From: a bacterium | GTDB taxonomy: Bacteria; Bdellovibrionota; Bdellovibrionia; Bdellovibrionales; Bdellovibrionaceae | Assembly: GCA_019752925.1 (NCBI GenBank) | Contig: JAIELP010000006.1 | Coordinates: 372,001 to 436,000, forward strand | Length of the DNA stretch: 64,000 nucleotides | Reading direction: 5' to 3' | Shown: in pieces, positions 16,951-26,057 of the stretch | Position numbering within the stretch: the stretch's first letter is position 1 | Layout of the letters: each line of letters begins with the position of its first letter | Position numbers and translations under genes: made by a program | The notes under the pieces: generated by a model | Databases searched by the model: none | What the model saw: only the letters and a program-made list of their open reading frames with translations | What the model was told of the DNA's origin: nothing

Positions 16951-17473
16951 AATTAACATCCTCGTCTTCTGTAGCTACAGAAGATTTTTTAAATTCATTT
17001 TTAAGTATAGAGCTTACAATATCTGATTCGTAGCCACGTGTTACCAAGTAGCGCATAATCTTAGCTTTCAGTTTTTGTGATTCTTTGTAATCAAGGCCTT
17101 TGAAATCGTTTGCAGACCATTTAGCTAAAACAAGCTTGCGGGCTTTGGCCAACTCGTCTTCTTTATCGATTTTAACCGAATCAAGACCTAGCTCTTTTAA
17201 TTTTTGATTAATTTTGCGAACACCTTTGCCGCGGCGGCCAAGTTGTTCAGCAAATTGAGTTTTTAATTTTTCAGGAGCTGATAGCCAATTTTGCTCTTTG
17301 GCCCAGATTAGAGTTTGCTCAACAATTTCAGGCTCGCATCTTAATAATAACTTTGTTCTTAATTCTTTTTCGGTGTGATCGCGCTTAGCTACAAAATCCA
17401 TGAGCTTTTTCTTAGCCTGCGACAGGCTAAGGCGGGGGAGCTTTTGTAGTTGTGAAGGAGTTAAAAAGCGCAT
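16934..17473 (-). CDS. recX: RecX-family regulatory protein
   Basis: 179 residues. A RecX helical-repeat pattern: A-K-K-K-L-M-D-F-V-A-K-R-D-H-T-E-K-E-L-R-x-K-L, then W-L-S-A-P-E-K-L, G-R-x-G-x-x-x-I-N-Q-K-L and a final R-Y-L-x-x-R-G-Y. RecX modulates RecA filaments. It is not next to recA (19629) but upstream of alaS with overlapping ends, so both are probably on one transcript. No clear ribosome site precedes its ATG. Confidence 0.85.
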   Translation of the reverse strand: MRFLTPSQLQKLPRLSLSQAKKKLMDFVAKRDHTEKELRTKLLLRCEPEIVEQTLIWAKEQNWLSAPEKLKTQFAEQLGRRGKGVRKINQKLKELGLDSVKIDKEDELAKARKLVLAKWSANDFKGLDYKESQKLKAKIMRYLVTRGYESDIVSSILKNEFKKSSVATEDEDVNYDEEF

Positions 17474-17616
17474 CGGATTATATTAGTCAAACAGAACCGA
17501 AATGACAATAAATCAGCTAATTCAATAGGTTAGTCTTGACTCAGCAGTCAAAGAATTTGCCAAAGAGCTGTGGTAGCGTTCTATTTCATCCAAATTGTTA
17601 ACCACAAGGAGTTTTT

Positions 17617-18561
17617 ATGTTTGAGCAATTGGGCTTTTTCACGATTTTAATCATTTTAGGTGCCATCGCGGTTGTTGGTGGAATTTTCGTAACCGTACAA
17701 CAAGGTACTGTTTCGGTTATTACGATGTTCGGTAAATACCAGCGTGTTATGTATCCGGGTTTAAATTTTAAAATTCCTTTCATCGAAGTGGTTTTCCGTC
17801 GTATTTCTATTCAAAATCAATCTATCGAATTACAGTTTCAGGCCATTACGCAGGACCAAGCTAACGTCAACTTTAAGGCTATGTTGTTGTACTCAGTTAT
17901 TGATCAAACTGAAGACACTATCAAAAGTGTTGCATTCAAGTTCATCGACTTCGGAAGCTTAATGCAGACTTTAAACAGAACGGTTGAGGGTAGCGTTCGT
18001 GGATTTGTGGCCACAAAAAAGCAAAATGAAATTTTAGCCTTGCGCCGTGATATCACAGAGGCTGTTAAAGCCAATCTAGACGAAGATTTAAAAAGCTGGG
18101 GTTATCACTTAATAGACTTACAATTAAATGATATTTCTTTTGACGAAACTATTATGCACTCTATGGCTCAGGTTGTGGCTTCAAGCAACTTACGTGCAGC
18201 TGCTGAAAATGAAGCTCAGGCTTTATTAATTCGCAAAACTAAAGAAGCTGAGGCTAATGGTTTAGCTGTGAGAATTTCGGCTGAAGCAGAAAAGCTAGCT
18301 TCGCAATTACGCGGTGAAGGTATTGCCTTATTCCGAGAAGAAGTTGCTAAAGGTATGAATAAAGCCGCTGCGGAAATGAAAGCAGCAGGCCTTGATACTT
18401 CGTTTATATTATTCTCGATGTGGACTGATGCGGTTAAGCACTTTGCTGAAAACGGTAAAGGAAATGTTATCTTCCTTGATGGTTCTAATGAGGGAATGGA
18501 CAGAACTATGAAGCAGATGATGGCTCTCAGTAAAGTTGAAACCATAGAAGCAAAAAGATAA
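17617..18561 (+). CDS. SPFH/band 7 (stomatin/prohibitin-like) membrane protein
   Basis: 314 residues. An N-terminal membrane helix (about 7-27) is followed by the band 7 domain: Q-Q-G-T-V-S-V-I-T-M-F-G-K-Y, Y-P-G-L-N-F-K-I-P-F-I-E, a long beta region, then an Ala/Glu-rich helix (about 190-260) with A-E-A-E-K-L-A-S-Q-L-R-G-E-G-I. Such proteins form large membrane-bound oligomeric rings that organise membrane microdomains. Ribosome site AAGGAG. No NfeD partner gene is adjacent. Intergenic sequence before it contains TTGACT-CAGC-AGTCAA (17536-17551), a possible operator. Confidence 0.88.
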   Translation: MFEQLGFFTILIILGAIAVVGGIFVTVQQGTVSVITMFGKYQRVMYPGLNFKIPFIEVVFRRISIQNQSIELQFQAITQDQANVNFKAMLLYSVIDQTEDTIKSVAFKFIDFGSLMQTLNRTVEGSVRGFVATKKQNEILALRRDITEAVKANLDEDLKSWGYHLIDLQLNDISFDETIMHSMAQVVASSNLRAAAENEAQALLIRKTKEAEANGLAVRISAEAEKLASQLRGEGIALFREEVAKGMNKAAAEMKAAGLDTSFILFSMWTDAVKHFAENGKGNVIFLDGSNEGMDRTMKQMMALSKVETIEAKR

Positions 18562-18568
18562 TTAAGTA

Positions 18569-19060
18569 ATGCTTCACCAATTTCTTTTTAATTTAGCCAC
18601 TTTTTTTAAAATCGGAAAAATTTCAAAGGCCCCAGGAACTGTAGCCACACTGGCTACAATTCCTGTTTGGTATTTGTTGGCGCAAACCGGTCCATTCATC
18701 TATATGGCTGTGACTTTTATTTTATTTCCGATAGGTGTATGGGCCGCTCAGATATATGAGGAGCGAACTGGAACCCATGATTCAAAAGAAATTGTGATTG
18801 ATGAAGTGGTTGGGTTTTTAATTACCATGACTTGGCTGCCGTTAACTTGGCAAAGCGCGGTTCTCGGATTTTTAATCTTCAGATTTTTTGATATTGTTAA
18901 ACCTCCTCCAATTAGACAGCTCGATAAAAAGGTTCCGGGCGGATTCGGCGTTATGGTCGATGACGTTGTTGCTGGAATTATAAGCAGTATTTTGATGCAA
19001 CTCATCTATAACCAGACCAATTGGCTAGGAATTCAAATTTCTACTTTGACAGTCAATTAA
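18569..19060 (+). CDS. pgpA: Phosphatidylglycerophosphatase A
   Basis: 163 residues, membrane protein. K-A-P-G-T-V-A-T-L near residue 20, D-S-K-E-I-V-I-D-E-V-V-G and R-x-F-D-I-x-K-P-P-P-I-R are the conserved PgpA blocks. It dephosphorylates phosphatidylglycerol phosphate to phosphatidylglycerol. It lies seven bases after the SPFH gene and upstream of the cinA-type gene; pgpA-cinA-recA is a common bacterial order. Confidence 0.93.
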   Translation: MLHQFLFNLATFFKIGKISKAPGTVATLATIPVWYLLAQTGPFIYMAVTFILFPIGVWAAQIYEERTGTHDSKEIVIDEVVGFLITMTWLPLTWQSAVLGFLIFRFFDIVKPPPIRQLDKKVPGGFGVMVDDVVAGIISSILMQLIYNQTNWLGIQISTLTVN

Positions 19061-19073
19061 TTTACACACATTC

Positions 19074-19083
19074 TACATATGTA
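19074..19083. promoter_or_regulatory. 10-bp perfect palindrome before the cinA-type gene
   Basis: TACATATGTA lies between pgpA and the cinA-type start. It could be part of an operator for the cinA-recA unit. It resembles, but does not match, TTAC-N3-GTAA, the LexA motif I recall for Bdellovibrio. Confidence 0.25.
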
Positions 19084-19089
19084 AGTTAT

Positions 19090-19614
19090 ATGAAAGAAAC
19101 GAACCAAAACCTGCATTCTACTCTTAGTAATCAGCTACAAAGCGAAGTTGTAGGCACTGTTTCGGTTCTTCGTGACAACGTTCTAACTGTGGGCTTTGCT
19201 GAAAGCTGCACAGGCGGACTTTTGTCGAGCTACTTTACTGAACTGGCGGGCGTTTCCGACGTTTTCATGGGTTCAGTGATCAGCTACGACAATAAAGTAA
19301 AACAGAAGTTTTTAAATGTTTCTGCAGAGACACTAAAAGCTAATGGTGCCGTGAGTTCTCAAACAGCTCAAGAGATGGCGGAAGGAGCTTTAAAGGCTCT
19401 GGAAGTTTCAGTGGCGGTTTCGATAACAGGCATTGCCGGTCCGAGCGGTGGATCACCAACTAAGCCGGTGGGCACAGTATTTATAGCTGTGGCTGGTTTA
19501 AAAAGTGAAACACAAACTTTCGAACATCATTTTAATGGTGACCGAAAGTCAGTGCAGCTCCAATCAGGGATTGAAGCTGTAAAACATTTAAATAAGTTTA
19601 TTAACAAAAAATAA
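19090..19614 (+). CDS. CinA C-terminal-domain protein (nicotinamide-nucleotide amidase)
   Basis: 174 residues from the ATG at 19090; the open frame continues upstream to 19021 but that overlaps pgp[21 protein letters not shown], and [10 protein letters not shown] are the PncC/CinA-C catalytic motifs. The enzyme deamidates nicotinamide mononucleotide. The N-terminal MocF-like domain of full CinA is absent. It precedes recA by 14 bases, the usual cinA-recA linkage. Confidence 0.92.
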   Translation: MKETNQNLHSTLSNQLQSEVVGTVSVLRDNVLTVGFAESCTGGLLSSYFTELAGVSDVFMGSVISYDNKVKQKFLNVSAETLKANGAVSSQTAQEMAEGALKALEVSVAVSITGIAGPSGGSPTKPVGTVFIAVAGLKSETQTFEHHFNGDRKSVQLQSGIEAVKHLNKFINKK

Positions 19615-19628
19615 AGAGGGAGAACAAA

Positions 19629-20771
19629 ATGGCAACACAAAATATCGATCCAAAAGCACAGGGTGAAAAAACTAAAGCTTTAGATTTAGCTTTAAGCACA
19701 ATCGAAAAACAATTCGGTAAAGGTTCAATCATGAGATTGAATGCCGGCGACTCTTTAGTAAAAGACGTTGAAATTGTTCCTACAGGCGCGTTGTCACTAG
19801 ATATCGCTTTAGGTATCGGTGGTTTCCCTAAAGGTCGTATCATTGAAATCTTTGGCCCGGAATCTTCTGGTAAAACGACATTAGCGTTATCTGCTATTGC
19901 TCAGGCTCAGAAAAAGGGTGGAGTAGTTGCGTTCATCGATGCGGAACATGCATTAGATGTAAACTACGCTAAAAAATTAGGTGTTAACATTGAAGACTTA
20001 TTAATTTCTCAACCAGACAACGGTGAGCAAGCTTTAGAAATCACTGAAACATTAGTTCGTTCAGGCGCAATTGACGTATTAGTAGTAGACTCAGTAGCGG
20101 CTTTAACTCCGCGTGCAGAGATCGAAGGCGAAATGGGCGATTCTCACATGGGTTTACAAGCTCGTTTGATGTCACAGGCTCTTCGTAAATTAACAGGTTC
20201 TATCAGCCGTTCAAAAACTTTAGTTATTTTCATCAATCAAATTCGTATGAAAATCGGTGTGATGTTCGGTAATCCTGAAACAACAACTGGTGGTAACGCT
20301 TTAAAATTCTACGCTTCTGTTCGTTTAGATGTTCGTCGTATTGGCGCTATCAAAAACGGTGAAGATGTTACAGGTAACAGAACAGCTGTTAAAGTTGTGA
20401 AAAACAAAATGGCTCCTCCATTCACAAAAGTTGAATTCGATTTAATGTACGGTGAAGGAATTTCTGAAGAAGGCGATATCTTGGACTTAGCTGCTACAGC
20501 TAATATGGTTGAAAAATCAGGCGCTTGGTATTCATATAAAGGTGAGCGTTTAGGCCAAGGCCGTGATCAAGCTAAAGAATACTTAAAGGCTAATCCAGCA
20601 GTTAAAGAAGAATTACGTAAAGCTATTTTAGCTAAAAATGGTATTGGTCAGTTATTAATGACGAATGACATGAGTGAAATGGTTGCTGACGATGCTTCGG
20701 TAGAATTAGATATGCCGAAAAAATCTAAAAAAGCAGCTCCAAAAGCTGAACCTAAAGAAAAATTAAACTAG
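19629..20771 (+). CDS. recA: Recombinase A
   Basis: 380 residues, ribosome site AGGGAG. Walker A G-P-E-S-S-G-K-T (76-83), the L1/L2 regions (A-E-I-E-G-E-M-G-D and [22 protein letters not shown]) and a Lys-rich C-terminus are all canonical. RecA drives homologous recombination and the SOS response. No separate promoter is evident in the 14 bases upstream, so it is probably transcribed with the cinA-type gene. A terminator follows. Confidence 0.98.
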   Translation: MATQNIDPKAQGEKTKALDLALSTIEKQFGKGSIMRLNAGDSLVKDVEIVPTGALSLDIALGIGGFPKGRIIEIFGPESSGKTTLALSAIAQAQKKGGVVAFIDAEHALDVNYAKKLGVNIEDLLISQPDNGEQALEITETLVRSGAIDVLVVDSVAALTPRAEIEGEMGDSHMGLQARLMSQALRKLTGSISRSKTLVIFINQIRMKIGVMFGNPETTTGGNALKFYASVRLDVRRIGAIKNGEDVTGNRTAVKVVKNKMAPPFTKVEFDLMYGEGISEEGDILDLAATANMVEKSGAWYSYKGERLGQGRDQAKEYLKANPAVKEELRKAILAKNGIGQLLMTNDMSEMVADDASVELDMPKKSKKAAPKAEPKEKLN

Positions 20772-20797
20772 TTTATTAATTTAAATTGGAAAATTAT

Positions 20798-20826
20798 GGC
20801 CACTGCAGAAATGTAGTGGCCTTTTT
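20798..20826 (+). terminator. Intrinsic terminator after recA
   Basis: GGCCACTGC pairs with GTAGTGGCC (one G-T pair) around a 6-base loop, followed by five T. Confidence 0.93.
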
Positions 20827-20830
20827 ATTA

Positions 20831-20920
20831 TTAAGCTATTTGAGAAACTACGAAACCTAAGAAGAATACGACCAAGAAAGAAAGCATGCTTAATGTGAAT
20901 AGTCTCATAATATTTGCCAT
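20831..20920 (-). CDS. Small single-pass membrane peptide (29 residues)
   Basis: An ATG at 20920 has AGAGGT four bases upstream. The 29-codon frame encodes M-A-N-I-M-R-L-F-T-L then a strongly hydrophobic stretch (about residues 9-28) rich in Leu, Phe and Val, ending Q-I-A before TAA. It lies alone between the recA terminator and the glutathione peroxidase gene. The good ribosome site and the clean membrane helix argue for a real small protein. Function unknown. Confidence 0.6.
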   Translation of the reverse strand: MANIMRLFTLSMLSFLVVFFLGFVVSQIA

Positions 20921-20978
20921 AACTACCTCTTTCTAAATAGTTACTTCAATAACAAAGCCATGTATCAGAATTAGAAAG

Positions 20979-21467
20979 CTACTTGAGTGCCTCAACTATA
21001 TCGTTTTTAATATCAGCCGGCTCAGTATTAGGCGCATAGCGCTTTAACACGTGCCCATCTTTGCCAATTAAGAATTTTGTAAAATTCCATTTAATTACTT
21101 CAGACCCTAATAAGCCTGGAACTTTTTCTTTCATAAACTGGTAGATGGGGTCAGCCTTTGCTCCATTAACATCTACTTTTGCCAGAACTGGAAATGTTAC
21201 ATTGTAGGTCATAGAGCAAAATTGCTGAATTTCGCTATCAGAGCCAGGTTCCTGAAATCCGAATTGATTGCATGGAAAACCTAGAATAACAAATTTATCT
21301 TTTGGAAAACCTTGGTAAAGTTCTTCAAGGCCCTTGTATTGCGGGGTAAAACCGCATTTACTTGCAACGTTTACCACTAAGACTACTTTTCCTTTGTGTT
21401 GTGAAAGATCGTAATTTTGTGAGTTGGAAGCCTGAACTTTAAAATCAAAAAAATTATCCGCAGACAT
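20979..21467 (-). CDS. Glutathione peroxidase-family thiol peroxidase
   Basis: 162 residues. N-V-A-S-K-C38-G-F-T-P-Q-Y is the catalytic site with Cys rather than selenocysteine. G-F-P-C-N-Q-F-G-x-Q-E-P-G supplies the Gln and the possible resolving Cys, and K-W-N-F-T-K-F-L the Trp/Asn of the tetrad. Most bacterial Cys-type members use thioredoxin as reductant. Cytoplasmic, as no signal peptide is present. Confidence 0.93.
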   Translation of the reverse strand: MSADNFFDFKVQASNSQNYDLSQHKGKVVLVVNVASKCGFTPQYKGLEELYQGFPKDKFVILGFPCNQFGFQEPGSDSEIQQFCSMTYNVTFPVLAKVDVNGAKADPIYQFMKEKVPGLLGSEVIKWNFTKFLIGKDGHVLKRYAPNTEPADIKNDIVEALK

Positions 21468-21542
21468 ATAAAAACCCCTTTAATATCCATAAAAGGTAAG
21501 CCTTAAAGCAATATATGGCAATTTAGAATTTTTGTAATTCAA

Positions 21543-21593
21543 AGTGTCTCATTTTGATAAATCTCATTAAGAAATAAACAAAGTTGCCGATAA
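21543..21593 (+). promoter_or_regulatory. Sigma-28 (FliA) promoter with shared upstream motif, first Cys-rich gene
   Basis: TTAAGAAA-N11-GCCGATAA (21567-21593): the -10 is identical to the FliA consensus and the spacing is exact. AGTGTCTCA (21543-21551) lies 15 bases before the -35 and recurs at the same distance before the paralogous gene. Confidence 0.8.
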
Positions 21594-21611
21594 GGTCTAG
21601 TGAGGTATGTT

Positions 21612-23810
21612 ATGGGGAAAAATCACTTTTGCCGCTTATTCATATTAATTTCATCTTTAATGATTTCGCTCTCAGTCTATGCAGGCGATTGTAGTTATTC
21701 CATATCACAACTTGTTTATGCCGGTGTTCCGATGAAATTGGAGTACGTGTTTGTTGACGCTAAGGGCGTGAAAAAACAGTGCGTAGATGTGACAAATGCG
21801 GGTGGTATAGGTGCGGCGGCAGATGCTTTGAATGTTACAAATTGGTTTAAAGAAGAAAAGCAGAAAAATCGTGGAAATCAAAAATTTGCTGAGGAAGCCA
21901 GTGCGAAATCACAATGTGGTAACGGCACTCCACTTAGTTATGAAGCTGTAGACTTTGGCGGGAATGGTGATCAGTACAGATGGACTTGTTTAAGATTCTC
22001 CGCAGAGACTTATAAAAAAAATCAGTGTAGATTAGCGAATACGGAGTCTTCGTACTCAAGACTTTCAAATGGAATTAAAATTAATTTTCAGTATTCAAAT
22101 ACTTGTGAATGCTGGCTTGATGGTATGAGTTTCGAAGAAAGAAAAGACTGCAGTACTAGTTTCCCATTTGTAGCTAAAGCTAAAGAGTTAAAAGATAAAG
22201 AACTTGCAGCTGCATCAGAGGCTGAAAGAAAAAAACAAGAGGCGGCTTTAGCTGCATTGGCAAATACAAGACGACAACGACTCGAAGATAGAAGAAAACC
22301 AGATCCGGTGCAAGCTCCAGCTCCTACACCTAGCGAAAGAGTTGCAGATGCTCATGAGCCATTTAACTCTCTATGTAATACAGTTACTGATGCACAAGTT
22401 GAAGCCAGAGAGCGCATTACATGTATTTGTGAAGGGTTTACGGATAAACCAGCAGTTCAAGCAGGTAGCCGTGTAGCAGAATGTAAAAAATATGCCGATG
22501 CAGCAGCTGCCGCGCAAAATGTGGCGGCTCCAGTGGAGGCTCCAACAGAAGCTACTAAAGATTTACAAGATTGCGCAGAAATTACTAGAAATAAAGTAGC
22601 GGCTTGTACTGCGAGTTTAACTCAAGCAACTGACAAGTGTGATTCAAAAAAATTAACTGCAGATAAAGAAGCTCAGCAAATTAAGGAAGCGGCTCAGCAG
22701 GCCTATATATCAACCAAAGCCGGCACGGGTGCGCAACAAGAATGTTTTCAGGCTAGTGCTGCATCTAGTTTAGGTGTGCGTGCATTTACTAGCTTATCGG
22801 GTGACTGTGACGGTGCAGTGACAACTTGTAATGATGCTTGCGATCCTACAGAAAAAATTAAAGAGTATGAGACAAGCTGCAAAAGTAAAATTAATGGTAT
22901 TGCAGTAAATCAAACTTATTATGATGCTAAACTTCAGGAATTTAAATCTAGTTTTGATAGAAGCTTAGCGACTTGTCAGGGCGATGACATGAAGAAAAAT
23001 CAAAAGGGCTTAAGTGATTTCTTAGGGGATATTGCAGGCGCCTTACGTTCTTCTGTACAGTGCATGTGCCAATTATCAAGTGTTACAACAACAAATACCG
23101 GAAATAACTGCGGTACAATTCCTGTTATTACCGATTGTCAAAAAAATCCGAGCTTACCAAACTGTAACGCGTATGTAGGACTTAGCATCTGTACGCCGGG
23201 TAGTACTTACGATGCTAAACTTTGTGGATGCCAAATGAATCCAAAAGGTGCGGGTTGCCCGGGTGGCGATGCAAGCGGTAACTTAGTGGGCTTTGCTTCC
23301 GGTGGAAATCTTGCCGCTGCAGGTGGCGGTAACGAAGCATCTATTGGAAACCCAGGTGCTAATTTAAAACCTAGTGCTGCTGCAGATTTGTCAGGTATAA
23401 ATAATCAAACAGGTCCTGCGGCTAATTTAAAATTAAGTGATACTCCAAAAGGCACCAGTCCGGTAGCAGGTGGTGGTGGCCCCTCTGGTGGTGGCGGTCC
23501 AATAGGTGGTGGAGATGTTCCTCAAGGTGGTTCTAATGTTGAAGAAAGCTCAGGTATTTCTGGACTATTGAATCAGGCAAAAACTTTTGTAAGTAATATA
23601 GCTAGCGGTGGCGATAAATCAAAACAAAATGGATCATTAGGGAAAGATAGCAAAACAAAACCTAATATCGATAAGTTCCGTCCTAGAGGTATGGCTTCAA
23701 ATGATGCCTTTATAGGTAGTAAAAATATGGATATCTGGAAGATGATGAATCTTTGCACTAATGGTGAAAACTGTAAGTCGAATGTTAACAATTACATTCT
23801 AGGCCCATAA
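21612..23810 (+). CDS. Large Cys-rich secreted protein, paralogue 1
   Basis: 732 residues from the ATG at 21612 (AGG seven bases upstream); a GTG at 21600 is less likely. A signal peptide ends at S-V-Y-A before G-D-C. More than 20 cysteines are spread over the mature protein. An Ala/Lys/Glu-rich region sits near residues 190-240. A shared core has G-A-Q-Q-E-C-F and C-T-P-G-S-T-Y-D-A-K-L-C-x-C-Q-x-N-P-K-G-A-G-C-P. A Gly/Pro-rich linker follows, then a C-terminal block with D-I-W-K-M-M and three cysteines. The family is not recognised. The next gene is a paralogue with the same layout, and both have FliA-type promoters, so expression with motility (attack phase in predators) is likely. Confidence 0.85.
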   Translation: MGKNHFCRLFILISSLMISLSVYAGDCSYSISQLVYAGVPMKLEYVFVDAKGVKKQCVDVTNAGGIGAAADALNVTNWFKEEKQKNRGNQKFAEEASAKSQCGNGTPLSYEAVDFGGNGDQYRWTCLRFSAETYKKNQCRLANTESSYSRLSNGIKINFQYSNTCECWLDGMSFEERKDCSTSFPFVAKAKELKDKELAAASEAERKKQEAALAALANTRRQRLEDRRKPDPVQAPAPTPSERVADAHEPFNSLCNTVTDAQVEARERITCICEGFTDKPAVQAGSRVAECKKYADAAAAAQNVAAPVEAPTEATKDLQDCAEITRNKVAACTASLTQATDKCDSKKLTADKEAQQIKEAAQQAYISTKAGTGAQQECFQASAASSLGVRAFTSLSGDCDGAVTTCNDACDPTEKIKEYETSCKSKINGIAVNQTYYDAKLQEFKSSFDRSLATCQGDDMKKNQKGLSDFLGDIAGALRSSVQCMCQLSSVTTTNTGNNCGTIPVITDCQKNPSLPNCNAYVGLSICTPGSTYDAKLCGCQMNPKGAGCPGGDASGNLVGFASGGNLAAAGGGNEASIGNPGANLKPSAAADLSGINNQTGPAANLKLSDTPKGTSPVAGGGGPSGGGGPIGGGDVPQGGSNVEESSGISGLLNQAKTFVSNIASGGDKSKQNGSLGKDSKTKPNIDKFRPRGMASNDAFIGSKNMDIWKMMNLCTNGENCKSNVNNYILGP

Positions 23811-23852
23811 GAAATATTAAGTACTTTTAACGTTCATTTTATTATGTATTTG

Positions 23853-23904
23853 AGTGTCTCAAACTGGGATTTTTTCTAAAGTATATTTTTGAGAAAGCCG
23901 ATAA
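23853..23904 (+). promoter_or_regulatory. Sigma-28 (FliA) promoter with shared upstream motif, second Cys-rich gene
   Basis: TAAAGTAT-N12-GCCGATAA (23877-23904) matches FliA with one extra spacer base. AGTGTCTCA (23853-23861) stands 15 bases before the -35, as in the first promoter. Confidence 0.82.
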
Positions 23905-23945
23905 GTTAATAGGTCATAATCTATGATTTTTACATTGAGGTGGAT

Positions 23946-26057
23946 ATGAAACTGTTTATAAATAAGTTGAGTGTATATATTTTAATTTTAATATGTGCGC
24001 CGATTTTGGTTTTAGCAAATGGTTTACCGCCAAAGCCTTCGCCTTCTCAAGTCAACGATGTGGCTTGGACAGAAGTGGGATCTAAAGTACCGTATGTCGG
24101 AAAAAATGGTAAAACGATTGATTGTAAAGTTAAATTTGCAGATTTAGATTATGTGGGCTTAAAGTTTGTGGGAGAAGCTACATGTGTGGCTGCCAATAAT
24201 GATTCAGAAGCCAGAAAAGCATGTAAAGCAAGTGGTTTATGGATTAATCCAGGTAACCCTCAATATCAAAAAATAATTGCGGGAACGCGTGATTCTAATC
24301 CCGAAGGTTATTATTACTGTGCTAAACCTAACATGAGAAATAAAAAAGTTTTTGCTTGTAAGAATGTTGCACCTAAAGAATCTATCTATTTAGATACAGA
24401 TCGAAATGTAGTATTCAAGTGGGAACCTTCGGCGGGAACAGATGGTGACTGTTTTTGTGGTCAACAGGGTAACGCATCAAGCTTTAGAGAGTGTGCTCAA
24501 GAGTTACCTGTGTTTGCGGATCAGTGCCAGCCTAAGGGATTTACCACAGCAAGTTTAAGCGAAATTAATGCAATGACTGATGAGAAAGCTAGGGATTTAG
24601 CTTTATGCTCTATTGCTTGTAAATGTCAGGACGGTAGAATTTTCCCTATTGGATCAGTAGCGGAAAAATGTAAAGAGCCGCCCATGCCTCCTCCAGTTGA
24701 ACCAACAAATGTAGCTGCTACTGTGGATGCTCCTAGGCCACCACCCCCAACAGCAGCTCCAGTAGAAGATACATTAGATGCAAATTTAAAAACATGTGTG
24801 GATACTTGGAAAGAAAATGCTAATAAATGTAAAGTGGCCTCAGAAGAAGCTAAAAAAGAATGTAAAGGTGAAGATAAAACAAAAAAAGAAGCTCAGGATG
24901 AAACTGCCAAAGTAGTAGATGCTGCCAATAAAGCGTATGTCAGTAGTAAAACAGGTTCAGGCGCTCAACAGGAATGTTTTACTGGTGGTGTGATTGCGAG
25001 TTTCGCTAATGACTTATTAAATCAAAAATCAGATGTTTGTGAGTCTTCTTCAACAGCGTGTACATCAGCTTGTAACATAGAAGATTTAAATAAAGAAAGA
25101 CAACGTTGCCACGGTATTTTGACAGACGTTGTAAGAACACGTTATGGTGGCGACGAGCCTCCGGACTCAAATAGAAACTCGAACTATTTTACAGAGGGTG
25201 AAAGAGTTGTAAATGAAGTGACTACTCAGGGAAATGCTATTTGTGGTGAAATAAATAAAAATGAAAAATCTATGATTAGCTCCGCATTAGAAGGTGTCGG
25301 CAAGTCAATGGCGGCATCAATGACTTGTATGTGCAAGTTATCCAGCGGAGCCACTGGTCCATGTGATAAGATTGTTCCACCATCAAATTGTACGTCGAAT
25401 CCGGATTTGCCGGGTTGTAAACAATATGGTGCTATTGGTGTTTGCACTCCGGGATCTACATACGATGCTAAGCTTTGTAGTTGTCAGTTAAATCCAAAAG
25501 GTGCGGGCTGTCCGGATGGAGAAAAGAGTGGTGGATTATCTAACTTTGCTACTGGTGGAGATTTAAAAGGAGCTACTGGTGATTTTGCTGTAGCTAATCC
25601 AGTGTCAGACTTAAAACCGGGCCCTGCAGATTTAGGCGGTCTTAAGCCTGAAGATGGGCCTGCTTCTAATTTAAAATTAGAACCGTCTAAGGGTGGAAAC
25701 AGTCCTTCGGTCGGTGGCGGCGGTGGTCCTAGTGGCGGTCCTGGTGGCGGAGAGCCAGCTGCAGAACCAGGGGCTGAAGAAGAAAAATCCGGTCTTAGTG
25801 GATTATTCGGTGCTGCTAAAACTTTTGTGTCGAATGCATTCAATAGCAAAAAGGCTTCAGGCAACGGCAATTTAAAGGGCGATCCAAAAAGTAAATTTGA
25901 TGCGAGCAAATTTAGACCTGTGCGCGGCGTAGCCGGCAAGTCAGGTGTTGGTTCAAGAAATCAGGATATCTGGAGAATGGTGAACACGTGCCTTTACTCT
26001 GAAACCTGCTCAAGTAATTCAAATAGCTTCTTAGAATCACCTTTAAAACATAAGTAA
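23946..26057 (+). CDS. Large Cys-rich secreted protein, paralogue 2
   Basis: 703 residues from the ATG at 23946, preceded by GAGG; a GTG two codons earlier lacks a ribosome site. A signal peptide ends near V-L-A before N-G-L-P-P. It shares with its upstream neighbour the proline-rich linker, the G-A-Q-Q-E-C-F segment, the C-T-P-G-S-T-Y-D-A-K-L-C block, a Gly-rich linker with G-G-G-G-P-S-G-G, and the C-terminal R-x-x-D-I-W-R-M-V with paired cysteines. The N-terminal 200 residues differ. This fits an old tandem duplication. Function unknown; an envelope or secreted structural role is possible. Confidence 0.85.
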   Translation: MKLFINKLSVYILILICAPILVLANGLPPKPSPSQVNDVAWTEVGSKVPYVGKNGKTIDCKVKFADLDYVGLKFVGEATCVAANNDSEARKACKASGLWINPGNPQYQKIIAGTRDSNPEGYYYCAKPNMRNKKVFACKNVAPKESIYLDTDRNVVFKWEPSAGTDGDCFCGQQGNASSFRECAQELPVFADQCQPKGFTTASLSEINAMTDEKARDLALCSIACKCQDGRIFPIGSVAEKCKEPPMPPPVEPTNVAATVDAPRPPPPTAAPVEDTLDANLKTCVDTWKENANKCKVASEEAKKECKGEDKTKKEAQDETAKVVDAANKAYVSSKTGSGAQQECFTGGVIASFANDLLNQKSDVCESSSTACTSACNIEDLNKERQRCHGILTDVVRTRYGGDEPPDSNRNSNYFTEGERVVNEVTTQGNAICGEINKNEKSMISSALEGVGKSMAASMTCMCKLSSGATGPCDKIVPPSNCTSNPDLPGCKQYGAIGVCTPGSTYDAKLCSCQLNPKGAGCPDGEKSGGLSNFATGGDLKGATGDFAVANPVSDLKPGPADLGGLKPEDGPASNLKLEPSKGGNSPSVGGGGGPSGGPGGGEPAAEPGAEEEKSGLSGLFGAAKTFVSNAFNSKKASGNGNLKGDPKSKFDASKFRPVRGVAGKSGVGSRNQDIWRMVNTCLYSETCSSNSNSFLESPLKHK

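Noticed and set aside
19021..19089. Extended N-terminus for the cinA-type protein
   Set aside because: It would overlap the coding end of pgpA and adds residues not found in the family.
20979..21467. Selenoprotein form of glutathione peroxidase
   Set aside because: The active-site codon encodes Cys, and there is no in-frame TGA.
25484..25939. 151-codon Pro/Leu-rich frame antisense to the second Cys-rich gene
   Set aside because: It is the reverse reading of Gly-rich codons in the linker; no start signals.
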